NCBI RefSeq assembly: GCF_007786235.1
Contig: NZ_VNFK01000008.1
Coordinates: forward strand, 124,001 to 188,000
DNA length: 64,000 nt
DNA from: Paenarthrobacter nitroguajacolicus
GTDB taxonomy: Bacteria > Actinomycetota > Actinomycetes > Actinomycetales > Micrococcaceae
Reading direction: 5' to 3'
Below the pieces are notes generated by a model, which was not told where the DNA came from, ran no database searches, and saw nothing but the letters and a program-made list of their open reading frames with translations. Of the stretch, positions 8,524 to 16,343 are shown piece by piece; the first letter of the stretch is position 1, and the number at the start of each line of letters is the position of its first letter. The translations under genes and the position numbers were made by a program.

Positions 8524-9252
8524 TCAATCCTGCATGTTAGCAGCGCTTCCGGCCCGCTCCCCCAGCTTGGCCCGGAGTGCAGCAAGTTGTTCGGCTGATA
8601 CGCCGTTGGCCGCCAGGAAACCGGCCGCGTCCAGCGAACCAAGGAACTCCCGCAGGCTCGCACGCCGCCGTATCAGTACCGCCTCGAGGTCCTCATCGGA
8701 CAGGTACGGATCGTGCGCGTGCGGCGCCCCATGGGTGCGGTGCCGCTCGTTGATGCCCCTGGCAGCGAGCTCATAGCCGCGCACGATCTCGTCGTCACCG
8801 AGGCCCGCCAACTGCTGGAGCATCAGCGCGATCACGCCGCTGCGGTCCCGGCCCGCGGAACAGTGAACCACCACCTTGCCCGGCGACGCCGCGATGGCTT
8901 TGAAGACCGCCGCAATCTTGTCCCCGAAGAGCTCCAGGTAAGCCCCGTAGTGCTCAGGATCCTTCAGATACGGGCCGAACAGCTCGCTGAAGTCGCTATG
9001 GTCCGGGTCTTCCGTTGGGCAATGTACGACGTCGATGCGCGCCTTCACATCGTCCCGCACCTGGGGATCGGTGTCGCGCTGCTTCCGCTCGCGGGAGGCG
9101 CGGAGATCGATAACGGTGCGGACGCCGTCGTCGTACATCTGCTGCCACCCGGCCTCGGTGACCCATTCGTGCCGGCCCATCCGATACACGTCCCCGGCAA
9201 TCATCCACGCGTTCACTGCACCGTCCCAGTGGACCTTGGTTGTCCCTTCCAT
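8524..9252 (-). CDS. Tyrosine-protein phosphatase (dual-specificity type)
   Basis: 242-residue cysteine phosphatase. The P-loop HCSAGRDRSG fits C(X5)R, and a general-acid candidate lies in the DPDHSDFSELF loop. The N-terminal half has GDVYRMGRHEWVTEAGWQ and VIDLRASRER, as in actinobacterial PtpB-like or lipid-type phosphatases. No signal peptide or membrane segment was found. It lies upstream of the glycosyltransferase on the same strand, but this does not tell the substrate (phosphotyrosine, phosphoserine or phosphoinositide). Confidence 0.85.
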   Translation of the reverse strand: MEGTTKVHWDGAVNAWMIAGDVYRMGRHEWVTEAGWQQMYDDGVRTVIDLRASRERKQRDTDPQVRDDVKARIDVVHCPTEDPDHSDFSELFGPYLKDPEHYGAYLELFGDKIAAVFKAIAASPGKVVVHCSAGRDRSGVIALMLQQLAGLGDDEIVRGYELAARGINERHRTHGAPHAHDPYLSDEDLEAVLIRRRASLREFLGSLDAAGFLAANGVSAEQLAALRAKLGERAGSAANMQD

Positions 9253-9305
9253 AGGAGCCAGCTAAGCACAAAGGCAGGTCTGCGGGTGAGCCTGCCGCCG
9301 AGACC

Positions 9306-10202
9306 CTACCGTTTGGCGAGTTGGGTCAGCTTTACTGAAGAAAGCAGGGCTGATGCGTAGGCTCGGTGCCCGGCGTCGTTGGGGTGGAAGTTCGCGTCCA
9401 ACAACGGCTGGGTCAGGTCCAGCACGATCCATGGGTTGTCCGAGTTCACCGCGTGGCCTGTGAACCGCTTAGCGACGTCGACGAACACAGCATTGGTGCC
9501 GCTCTCCGCTACAGCCTTGGCGATGGTGGCGTTGAGGGCATCCACTGCTTGGTTGACGAGGATCTGGTTGGCTACCGGGACCACGGTGGCCCCGCCCAAC
9601 ACGATGTCGCCCTCCGAGGGATCAAAAAGCCGGGGGTATCCCAGGACAGCAATGGTGGCATTCGGCGCAGCAAACTGGATGGACTGGTAAGTACCTTCCA
9701 AGGCGGCTTCGACGATACCCAGGTTCTGGATGATCCCGGCAACGATGACCGCACAAGATTGTGTATCGGGCGAGGCGCACGCCTGCAACGCGAGCCCACT
9801 TCCCGCATCCAGGGCACCGGCAGTGATGCTCACCAAGTCGGTCTCACTGTTGAGGGCAGCCCCGCTCAATTCCGCGATCTGCTGCACGACCGGCGTGGAA
9901 GTTCCAATAGGGCCCAGGAACGCACCGTGGCAGGCGGCGTTATCAATAAGGGCTACCCGAGCGGAGGCACCGGCGATGTCCACGTATCCGCCGGCGCTTT
10001 GCCAGCAAGGAATGGCTGGGATAGGTCCGGCAAGATCCCCTGCACCCGTTCCCGCCGTGTACGAATCACCCAAGGCGACATAGTTGACGGGCGGAGGTGG
10101 TGCGGCAGTCGCCGGACTCGCCGTGAATCCCACCACGAGTGCCAGGGCGGCGAGCCCGCTCGCCAGAACCGTGTGCCGCCGTCGTGCTTGATGAGTTGCC
10201 AT
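9306..10202 (-). CDS. Secreted SGNH/GDSL hydrolase (esterase or lipase)
   Basis: 298-residue precursor. An N-terminal signal peptide (RRRH, then a hydrophobic stretch, then a likely cut near TAAPPPP) precedes block I VALGDSYTAG with the nucleophile Ser. Block V is NDAGHRAYA near the C-terminus with the catalytic His. Four or more cysteines (PCWQSAGG, NAACHGA, LQACASPDTQSCA) suggest disulfides, as in Streptomyces-type secreted GDSL lipases. ATG 10202 is chosen because AAGGGG sits six bases upstream and the signal peptide starts directly after it. The substrate is an unidentified ester outside the cell. Confidence 0.87.
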   Translation of the reverse strand: MATHQARRRHTVLASGLAALALVVGFTASPATAAPPPPVNYVALGDSYTAGTGAGDLAGPIPAIPCWQSAGGYVDIAGASARVALIDNAACHGAFLGPIGTSTPVVQQIAELSGAALNSETDLVSITAGALDAGSGLALQACASPDTQSCAVIVAGIIQNLGIVEAALEGTYQSIQFAAPNATIAVLGYPRLFDPSEGDIVLGGATVVPVANQILVNQAVDALNATIAKAVAESGTNAVFVDVAKRFTGHAVNSDNPWIVLDLTQPLLDANFHPNDAGHRAYASALLSSVKLTQLAKR

Positions 10203-10347
10203 GATGTTCCCCTTCATAACGCTCCGTGGGGCTCCGGCCTCCCGCAGGTGCGGAAGTTGCGGCTCGCCCACCAGTCGGCCGCGTACCGGGGCAATGTGTG
10301 GGCAAGGTTACGCCTACGGCTGTGTGGTGAAAAGACCTTGACAGGCG

Positions 10348-10944
10348 CTACGCGCCGTACTTGGCCAACCGGAACTCCAAGCCGTTCCGCACCGCGGGCC
10401 ACTCGTGCTCCAGGATGGAGAACACCACGGTGTCCCGGAGGGCACCATCTGCGCTGCGTGAGTGGTTCCGCAGCACTCCGTCCTGTTTGGCACCGAGCCG
10501 TGCAATAGCGTCGCGGGACTGCTGGTTGAGCCAGTGCGTACGAAACTCCACGGCCGGGCAGCCCAAGGTTTCAAACGCGTGCCGGAGGAGCAGCAGCTTG
10601 GAATCCGGGTTGGTTCCCGTGCCGTGAGCCGACGCAGCGTTCCAGGTTGAGCCGATCTCCAGCCGGGGCGTCACCGCATCAATGTTCATGTATGTCGTCA
10701 TACCGATGAGGTTGCCCGTCGCGTTGGACCGCGTGGCGAACGGCACCATGGAGCCTTTTGCCTGCAGGTCCAGGCGCCGATCGATCTCAGCCGCCATGCC
10801 CTCCGGCGTCGGAACCGAGGTGTACCAGAGCTTCCAGAGATCACCGTCACGGGCTGCATCAACCAGCCCGTCGTGGTGTTCCTGGCTCAACGGTTCCAGC
10901 GTCACGAATTTTCCGGTCAGGGTGATGGGTTCGATTGAAGTCAC
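10348..10944 (-). CDS. GNAT family N-acetyltransferase
   Basis: 198-residue RimJ/RimL-like acetyltransferase starting at a GTG. Motifs seen are TLEPLSQEHHDGLVDA, GSTWNAASAHGTGTNPDSK (acetyl-CoA binding loop), EFRTHWLNQQSRDAIARLG and the closing FSILEHEW. It is a second, distantly related GNAT compared with the one at 1393. It is upstream of the secreted hydrolase and downstream of the 3-hydroxyacyl-CoA dehydrogenase on the same strand, with a gap of 26 bases to the latter, so it may be the tail gene of that operon. Substrate unknown. Confidence 0.82.
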   Translation of the reverse strand: MTSIEPITLTGKFVTLEPLSQEHHDGLVDAARDGDLWKLWYTSVPTPEGMAAEIDRRLDLQAKGSMVPFATRSNATGNLIGMTTYMNIDAVTPRLEIGSTWNAASAHGTGTNPDSKLLLLRHAFETLGCPAVEFRTHWLNQQSRDAIARLGAKQDGVLRNHSRSADGALRDTVVFSILEHEWPAVRNGLEFRLAKYGA

Positions 10945-10970
10945 CCGGATAGCCTAACCGCCCGTGGGCG

Positions 10971-11837
10971 TCAGTCGTTCCAGTCGAAGAAGCCCTTGCC
11001 CGTCTTGCGTCCCAGTTCGCCGCGCGCCACTTTGTCCCGGAGGATCTGCGGCGGAGCGAAGCGGTCGCCCAGCGTTGAATGAAGGTACTCCGCGATGCCC
11101 AAACGAACATCCAGGCCCACAATGTCGGTGGTCTTCAGTGGACCCGTGGGGTGCTTGTACCCGAGCACCATGGCGGCGTCGATGTCCTCCGCCGAAGCCA
11201 CGCCTTCCTCCACCATGCGCATAGCCTCAAGGGCAATCGCGACGCCCAGCCTGGAGGACGCAAAGCCAGGAGCGTCATTAACGACGACGGCGGTCTTGCC
11301 GAGTGCCTCGGTCCAGCTTTTCGCCGCAACAGCGAGTTCGGGAGACGTCTCCTTGGCCAGCACCACTTCAATGAGGGTGGAAGCCGGCACCGGGTTGAAG
11401 AAGTGGAGCCCCACGAAGTTGGCCGGACGGCGGAGCTCGTTGGCAAGGCCGGTCACGGACAAGGAAGAGGTGTTGGACGCGAGGAAAGCGTCCGCGGACA
11501 AGTGCTCCTCCACAGCCTTTAGTGCAGTGACCTTGAGCTCGTAGTCCTCGGGCACGGCCTCCACCACGAGTCCGCAGTGAATGAAGGATTCGTAATCCGT
11601 GGAGGTACTGAAGCGGGACAGCGCCTCTTCTGGAGTTTCGCCCAGGGTGCCGCGGGCTGCGGACTTGGCAACTGCCTCAGCTACTCGGCCTTGGGCTCCT
11701 GCTGCTGCTTCGTGGTCGCGTTCCACCACGATCACCGTTGCGCCCTTGGTGAGGAATGCGTGTGCGATGCCGGCGCCCATCCGGCCACCACCGAGGACAC
11801 CGACGACGTGCGGAATGGCGGGAGCTGTGGTCGTCAT
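10971..11837 (-). CDS. 3-hydroxyacyl-CoA dehydrogenase (PaaH / 3-hydroxybutyryl-CoA dehydrogenase type)
   Basis: 288-residue NAD-dependent dehydrogenase. The Rossmann loop GVLGGGRMGAGIA lies at residues about 13-25, SSLSVTGLA and GLHFFNPVP (with the catalytic His) in the middle, and the dimer domain GYKHPTGPLKTTDIVGLD at the C-terminus. Third gene of a thiolase / enoyl-CoA hydratase / dehydrogenase operon; its ATG overlaps the hydratase TGA (ATGA). In the paa pathway this step oxidises 3-hydroxyadipyl-CoA, and the nearby paa genes and operator favour that role. A general beta-oxidation role is not excluded. Confidence 0.9.
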   Translation of the reverse strand: MTTTAPAIPHVVGVLGGGRMGAGIAHAFLTKGATVIVVERDHEAAAGAQGRVAEAVAKSAARGTLGETPEEALSRFSTSTDYESFIHCGLVVEAVPEDYELKVTALKAVEEHLSADAFLASNTSSLSVTGLANELRRPANFVGLHFFNPVPASTLIEVVLAKETSPELAVAAKSWTEALGKTAVVVNDAPGFASSRLGVAIALEAMRMVEEGVASAEDIDAAMVLGYKHPTGPLKTTDIVGLDVRLGIAEYLHSTLGDRFAPPQILRDKVARGELGRKTGKGFFDWND

Positions 11838-12637
11838 TTCTGGGTCCTGTCTTGCGTGGAAGCGTCGGAATCTTTCGAAGCCTTGGCCGACTTCTTGTCG
11901 AGGAAGGCCTGCATGCGGTCGAACTTGGCTTGGGACTCGAAGAGGATTCCCTGGGCCAGTGTGTCGATCAGCGGGTGAGCCTCGGCGGGGGCATGGAACA
12001 CGGACTTGGTGATGCGCACGGCCAAGGGATCCTGGCGGCCAATCCGGTCCGCCAGCTTGTGCGCTGCATCCATGAGCTCGGGCGCCTCATGGATCTCAGT
12101 GATGAGGCTGATCCGCAGTGCTTCCTCTGCGCGCAGGACGGCTCCGGCCAGGAGGATCTCCTTGGCCTTCGGTTCTCCCACCAGTTCCTTGAGACGCCAG
12201 CTTGCACCGGCGGCGGCGAGGATTCCCAGGCCCGTTTCCGGGTTGCCGATACGCACGCTCGGCGTACCAATACGGAAATCGGCAGCGTAAGCCAGCTCGG
12301 CCCCGCCGCCCAGGCAGTATCCGTCCAAAGCCGCGATGACAGGCATGGGCAACTTGGCGATGCGGACAAAGATCGTGGAGTTGATCCCCTGCAAGGCGTC
12401 GTCCCTGCGCCGCTCCCGCAGCTGGCCGATGTCGGCACCAGAAGCGAACACACCTTCGGTACCGGCGATGATCAGCACCTTCGGGTTGCGTTCCAGCTCG
12501 GCACACACCTGATGGAGCTCATCCACCATCGTCTGATCGATCGCGTTGCGGACCTCGGGGCGATTCAACAGAACCGTGAGGCGGTCTTCGCGTTCTTCAA
12601 GGAGGAGAGTGGTGAAGTCGTCCGGATTCAGAGCCAT
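11834..12637 (-). CDS. Enoyl-CoA hydratase/isomerase (PaaF/PaaG type)
   Basis: 267-residue crotonase-fold enzyme. The oxyanion loop regions are NRPEVRNAID, ASGADIGQLRERR and DGYCLGGGAELAYAADFRI, with Glu at the usual hydratase positions (GNPETGLG). ATG 12637 shares one base with the thiolase TAA (TAATG), and its TGA overlaps the next ATG, so the three enzymes are translationally coupled. It is expected to hydrate 2,3-dehydroadipyl-CoA, or isomerise the ring epoxide product, in phenylacetate breakdown. PaaF versus PaaG cannot be settled by eye. Confidence 0.88.
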   Translation of the reverse strand: MALNPDDFTTLLLEEREDRLTVLLNRPEVRNAIDQTMVDELHQVCAELERNPKVLIIAGTEGVFASGADIGQLRERRRDDALQGINSTIFVRIAKLPMPVIAALDGYCLGGGAELAYAADFRIGTPSVRIGNPETGLGILAAAGASWRLKELVGEPKAKEILLAGAVLRAEEALRISLITEIHEAPELMDAAHKLADRIGRQDPLAVRITKSVFHAPAEAHPLIDTLAQGILFESQAKFDRMQAFLDKKSAKASKDSDASTQDRTQK

Positions 12638-13863
12638 TACACGCCTTCCAGCAGCATCGCGGTGCCTTGCCCAACGCCGATGCACATGGTCGCCAGGCCA
12701 AGTTTCGGTCCAGTGGTGGAGGCCAGTTCGCGCTCCATGCGGCCCAGCAGCGTAATCGCAATACGTGAGCCGCTGGAACCCAGCGGGTGCCCCAAACTGA
12801 TGGCACCGCCGTCGTTGTTCACAATGTCCGGATCCAGCCCCAGGCGACGCATGCTCGCCAGCGACTGGGTGGCGAACGCTTCGTTCAGTTCCACGGCGCC
12901 GAGCTGGTCCACGGTGAGGCCGGTGCGGGACAGGATCTTCTGCGTGGCCGGGACCGGGCCGATGCCCATGATTTCCGGCTCGCAGCCTGCAGAGGCGCCG
13001 TCGACGATGCGGGCGCGCGGAGTCAGGCCGAACTTCTTGATGGCGGCTTCGGAGGCCACAATGATGGCCGAGGCGCCGTCGTTCAACGTGGAAGAGTTGC
13101 CTGCCGTCACCACGGATCCACCGGGAACCACAGGCCGCAGCCCAGCCAGGACGTCCATGGTGGTGCCCTCGCGGGGGCCCTCGTCGGTGTCCACCACGGT
13201 CTCGGACTTCCGATTCTTGACCGTGACGGGAACAATCTCGTCCTTGAAGCGCCCGCCGGCGATGGCTGCCAAGGCCCTTTCATGGGAACGGACGGCAAAG
13301 GCGTCGGCGTCCTCACGGGAGATGCTGTCCACGCGGCCTACTTCCTCGGCCGTTTCAGGCATGGAGTAGGTCATCTTGCCGTCGCGGGAGAGCTCGCCCT
13401 TGGTGAAGAGCGGGTTGGCGAAACGCCAGCCGATGGAGGTATCGAAGATCTGGCCCGGCTTGGCGAAGGCCGTGGACGGCTTCTCCTGGACCCACGGCGC
13501 ACGGCTCATGGACTCGACGCCGCCGGCCACCACGATGTCCGCAGCACCGGACTTGATCATGTGGCTCGCCATGATGATGGCGCTCAGGCCCGAGGCGCAC
13601 AGGCGGTTCACGGTGATGCCGGGGATGTGGAGGGGAAGTCCGGCCAGGATGGTGGCCATGCGTGCGACGTTGCGGTTTTCCTCGCCTGCGCCGTTGGCGT
13701 TGCCCAGGATGACTTCGTCAATGGAGTCAGGATCGACGCCGGCACGCGCCACAGCTTCCCGGACCACCAATGCGGCGAGATCATCCGGGCGGACTGAGGA
13801 CAGAGCCCCACCGTAGCGACCTACAGGCGTGCGTGCGCCGCCAACAAGAAAAGCCTCGACCAT
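12637..13863 (-). CDS. Acetyl-CoA acyltransferase (thiolase; PaaJ/PcaF type)
   Basis: 408-residue thiolase that cleaves a 3-oxoacyl-CoA (3-oxoadipyl-CoA in the paa pathway) to acetyl-CoA plus a shortened acyl-CoA. The nucleophilic Cys is in INRLCASGLSAI, the active-site His in ALGHPLGSSG-like sequence (SLGHPLGSSGSRI), and the second Cys in CIGVGQGTAM. ATG 13863 is preceded by AAGGA at eight bases, so the longer upstream open frame is not used. First gene of a three-gene operon; a TetR-type operator lies 46 bases upstream. Confidence 0.92.
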   Translation of the reverse strand: MVEAFLVGGARTPVGRYGGALSSVRPDDLAALVVREAVARAGVDPDSIDEVILGNANGAGEENRNVARMATILAGLPLHIPGITVNRLCASGLSAIIMASHMIKSGAADIVVAGGVESMSRAPWVQEKPSTAFAKPGQIFDTSIGWRFANPLFTKGELSRDGKMTYSMPETAEEVGRVDSISREDADAFAVRSHERALAAIAGGRFKDEIVPVTVKNRKSETVVDTDEGPREGTTMDVLAGLRPVVPGGSVVTAGNSSTLNDGASAIIVASEAAIKKFGLTPRARIVDGASAGCEPEIMGIGPVPATQKILSRTGLTVDQLGAVELNEAFATQSLASMRRLGLDPDIVNNDGGAISLGHPLGSSGSRIAITLLGRMERELASTTGPKLGLATMCIGVGQGTAMLLEGV

Positions 13864-13908
13864 GAGAACATCCTTCGCGAAGTGAAAGGGACCGGTCGCG
13901 AATAATAT

Positions 13909-13922
13909 ACCGACCGTTCGTT
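13909..13922. promoter_or_regulatory. Candidate TetR operator before the thiolase operon
   Basis: ACCGACCGTTCGTT, a 14-base partial palindrome (5 of 7 pairs), 46 bases upstream of the thiolase ATG in an AT-rich patch. It matches the core of the paaZ site (ACCGGCCGTTCGGT) at 12 of 14 bases. This suggests that the beta-oxidation block belongs to the same regulon as the paa genes. Confidence 0.5.
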
Positions 13923-14003
13923 CTATAAAGATTACACGGCGCAGCGGGCCGGTCAACAGATGAAGCCCTCAGCAAGGGACAACCCGCCCGGCCCGCCACA
14001 ACA

Positions 14004-14660
14004 TCAGACCACCCGGATCCCCAAGTGACCGGCCAACAGCGGCGCCATAAGGCTCAACTGGTAGTCGTCAATAATTACGCCTGCCAGCCCCGCCAAACCG
14101 TTGATTCCGCGGAATTCCGACGTCCGGAGATCCACGTCCTTCAGCTTGGCTCCCGTGACATCCAAGGTTCCGATGGTGCAGTTCTTCAGGGCCACGCGTG
14201 TGCCTGCGCAGTTTCCGAGGTCGAGCTCGTTGATGATGCAGTCCGAAATCTGGACGTCCATGAGCTTGGAGCCACGCAGGTTCACGTAGTCCAGTTTGCC
14301 GCCGTCGATTCGGACTGATCGCCAATTGCCCTCATAAAGTTCGGCAGACCCCCAGCGTGGATTGCTGATCTCCACGTCCTGCCAGGAGCTCCGTGCCGCA
14401 GTGAAGACCGGGGCGTACGGCTCTGCGAGGATGCACTCACGGAAGGTGGCTCCGCGCAATTGGGCCTCATTGAAGGACACGCCGTTGAACTCGCACTCGA
14501 TGAAATCCGAGCCACTCAGCTCTTCCCCGTCAGCGGACACTTTGGTGAACCTGACGCCGTCGTACCGTTCGCCACGCTGGAAGTCCGGGGCGTCGTCGTC
14601 GCGAAGTTCGTCCAACCGCACCGGCGAAATTTTAGGGGCCGCTACCTTCACAGCCGCCAT
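14004..14660 (-). CDS. Pentapeptide-repeat protein
   Basis: 218-residue cytosolic protein with recurring A(D/N)LXX-like pentapeptides between residues about 45 and 195 (LSGSDFIEC, LRGATFREC, LRGSKLMDV, LDLGNCAGT, VDLRTSEFRGIN). Such repeats form a right-handed quadrilateral beta helix, and in some families (Qnr, MfpA) this mimics DNA to protect gyrase; nothing here proves that role. The ending LAGLAGVIIDDYQLSLMAP is common in actinobacterial Qnr-like relatives. Its ATG shares one base with the TGA of the SRPBCC gene, so the two are coupled. Confidence 0.83.
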   Translation of the reverse strand: MAAVKVAAPKISPVRLDELRDDDAPDFQRGERYDGVRFTKVSADGEELSGSDFIECEFNGVSFNEAQLRGATFRECILAEPYAPVFTAARSSWQDVEISNPRWGSAELYEGNWRSVRIDGGKLDYVNLRGSKLMDVQISDCIINELDLGNCAGTRVALKNCTIGTLDVTGAKLKDVDLRTSEFRGINGLAGLAGVIIDDYQLSLMAPLLAGHLGIRVV

Positions 14661-15118
14661 CAGAGCGATTCCGCTTTGGCTGCGATCTCGGACAAGTCCT
14701 TGGCCAGGGCCTTCCGGGTCATGCTCATCCCGATCTTGCCGAACAAGGCCATGCCCACCTTGCTGAGAAGGGAGGGGTTGATCATCTCGGCGCCGAACGT
14801 CATGGTGAGGTCTGTGCCGCCGTCGCGCTCACTCAAGTTGAAGCGCGTGGTGTAGTCCGCGCCGCCTTGGAGGGCCTTGATGGTGGTGCTGCGGGGCGGG
14901 TCCGTGTGCGACACCCACATTTCGACCGTTTCCTGCCTGCCCATCATGGTGCGGGTTTCCTTCCAGCGGGTGCCTTCACCGTACGGACCCTCGCTGAGCA
15001 TTTGGATTGCGTTGATGCCGGAAAGCGTGCCGGCCGATCCTGGAATGTCCGAAAGGACCGCCCAGACCTTCTCCGGACTGGCGTTGACGTGCTGCGTCAG
15101 GGTGGTGGTGTGTTCCAT
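14660..15118 (-). CDS. SRPBCC (START-like) family protein
   Basis: 152-residue polyketide-cyclase/CoxG-like helix-grip protein. It starts with HVNASPEKVWAVLSDIPG, the standard opening of the family, followed by GTRWKETRTMMGR and a C-terminal long helix. The family binds hydrophobic ligands; function here is unknown. It lies upstream of and is coupled to the pentapeptide gene. Its start codon is 28 bases from the first palindrome of the DUF559 unit. Confidence 0.8.
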   Translation of the reverse strand: MEHTTTLTQHVNASPEKVWAVLSDIPGSAGTLSGINAIQMLSEGPYGEGTRWKETRTMMGRQETVEMWVSHTDPPRSTTIKALQGGADYTTRFNLSERDGGTDLTMTFGAEMINPSLLSKVGMALFGKIGMSMTRKALAKDLSEIAAKAESL

Positions 15119-15146
15119 ACATCGAGCCTAGACCCGACCCCCGACA

Positions 15147-15216
15147 CTCCCAACTGACTGGCATTAGTGGTTGTTCTGAGCGCTCAAAACAACCACTAAT
15201 GCCAGTCAGTTGGGAG
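15147..15216. repeat. 70-base near-perfect palindrome, upstream copy (DUF559 unit 1)
   Basis: Two 35-base arms meet at 15181/15182 (centre AGCGCT) with a single mismatch at 15176. The right arm runs GCTCAAAACAACC, then ACTAATGCCAGTCAG, then TTGGGAG. The same right arm (33 bases) recurs at 16238-16270. The hairpin has no U-run and lies between a divergent gene pair, so it is not an ordinary terminator. Confidence 0.95.
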
Positions 15217-15231
15217 CGAGTACGTGCGGCC

Positions 15232-15240
15232 TGTGGATAA
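15232..15240 (+). promoter_or_regulatory. DnaA-box sequence TGTGGATAA upstream of DUF559 gene 1
   Basis: Perfect complement of the consensus DnaA box TTATCCACA, inside GCCTGTGGATAAC (15229-15241). The identical 13-mer precedes the other DUF559 gene at 53415-53427, at nearly the same distance from the start codon (36 versus 38 intervening bases). It may instead be part of a promoter. Confidence 0.6.
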
Positions 15241-15277
15241 CCGCCCGCCCGCTTCAAGGATTTGCCAGCATGGGAAA

Positions 15278-16213
15278 ATGCGTATCCCCAAGCAGCTGCC
15301 CGATCGCCTTGGAGGCGCCCCTTTCACCTGGCAAGAAGCGCTCGACGCCGGCGTCTCCCGTCAGAGGTGGAGGCACTGGGGGCTTGACTCACCAAGCCGA
15401 GGGATACGGAGCCCCACCACCGGCCAAGCGACCGAACTAGCCATGACGATCCGGCCTTACACGGTCATTACACCGTTTTCCGCGGCCTCCCACGCTACGG
15501 CGTTCGTGCTCTGGGAATTCCCTGGTTTCCTGCCGGGCAGCCACGAATCTGTCATCCACATTTCACGGCCGGACACCATGGCAATCCCGCGAAGGAAGGG
15601 TGTGGTGGGACATGTAGGGCAGTTCTTCGAGGACGAAATTGCCAACCACAACGGCTTGCTCGTCACCAGCCGTGCACGGACGTGGCTCGATTGCGCCCGG
15701 AAGATGAGCATTGACGAGATCACCGTGGTGGCTGATCACCTCCTGCGGGCGCCAAGGGCTGAGTTCGAGGGGCGCAGCGACCCTTACTGCACGCGTGAAG
15801 ATCTTGAAACCATGCTTGACCGCCATAAAGGGACACCGGGAATCCGGAAGGCGCGCCTTGCACTGGAGCAGGCCCGCATCGGAGCCGATTCCGGGCCCGA
15901 AACGCGGCTTCGCCTGGCACTTGAGCGGGCAGGGCTGCCACAGGTGGAGGTGAACCGGCCCACCGAACTGGGTTCCGGCGTCGTGCGTCAACCCGACCTA
16001 TCCTGTCCCGAGCTCCGGGTGGCGGTGGAATACGAAGGCGAGGGCCACTCAGATGCTGCCCAGATTGTCCGGGACATTGAGCGGGAAGAGGACTTTAGTC
16101 GCGCCGGATGGACACTTGTCCGCATTTCAAAACGCCACATGAGAAACGACGCTCGCTCAGCCGTGTCCAAAGTCCGGAATGCGCTGATTGGCCAAGGCTG
16201 GACGCCCAAGTAG
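15278..16213 (+). CDS. DUF559 endonuclease-like protein with N-terminal winged-HTH (unit 1)
   Basis: 311 residues. The N-terminal about 45 residues (APFTWQEALDAGVSRQRW) resemble the AbiEi-type winged helix. The C-terminal about 110 residues are a DUF559/Vsr-like nuclease fold: PDLS (Asp), VAVEYEGEGHSD, DIEREEDF and AGWTLVRI. The catalytic-type acidic and His residues are kept, so it may be active. ATG 15278 aligns with the ATG of the paralogue at 53466; an upstream GTG at 15224 would add 18 residues without counterpart. The gene sits between two copies of a large palindrome, and its TAG stop is inside the downstream one. Proteins of this type are often annotated as antitoxin-like or endonuclease domain proteins without proven function. 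Confidence 0.85.
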   Translation: MRIPKQLPDRLGGAPFTWQEALDAGVSRQRWRHWGLDSPSRGIRSPTTGQATELAMTIRPYTVITPFSAASHATAFVLWEFPGFLPGSHESVIHISRPDTMAIPRRKGVVGHVGQFFEDEIANHNGLLVTSRARTWLDCARKMSIDEITVVADHLLRAPRAEFEGRSDPYCTREDLETMLDRHKGTPGIRKARLALEQARIGADSGPETRLRLALERAGLPQVEVNRPTELGSGVVRQPDLSCPELRVAVEYEGEGHSDAAQIVRDIEREEDFSRAGWTLVRISKRHMRNDARSAVSKVRNALIGQGWTPK

Positions 16214-16270
16214 CTGGCATTAGTGGTTGTTTTGAGCGCTCAAAACAACCACTAATGCCAGTCAGTTGGG
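16205..16270. repeat. 66-base palindrome, downstream copy (DUF559 unit 1)
   Basis: Second copy, centre 16237/16238. The inner 24 bases of each arm pair perfectly; the outer part has three mismatches because the left arm contains the last codons and TAG stop of the DUF559 gene (CCCAAGTAGCTGGC). The right arm is identical to that of the copy at 15147-15216. Confidence 0.95.
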
Positions 16271-16290
16271 TACGGGTACGCGAACGGCGA

Positions 16291-16311
16291 GTGCCTCCGA
16301 AAAGGAGGCAC
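16291..16311 (-). terminator. Hairpin after the amino-acid permease
   Basis: GTGCCTCC and GGAGGCAC with a five-base loop, 32 bases beyond the permease stop. There is no U-run, as is common for terminators in high-GC actinobacteria. It could act on both strands. Confidence 0.55.
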
Positions 16312-16343
16312 CCGCCGTCGAGCGTTTTGACGAGTGGAGAGGC

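Noticed and set aside
15229..15241. Replication origin suggested by perfect DnaA boxes
   Set aside because: Single boxes only, no cluster, no AT-rich unwinding region and no dnaA, dnaN or gyr genes in the window.
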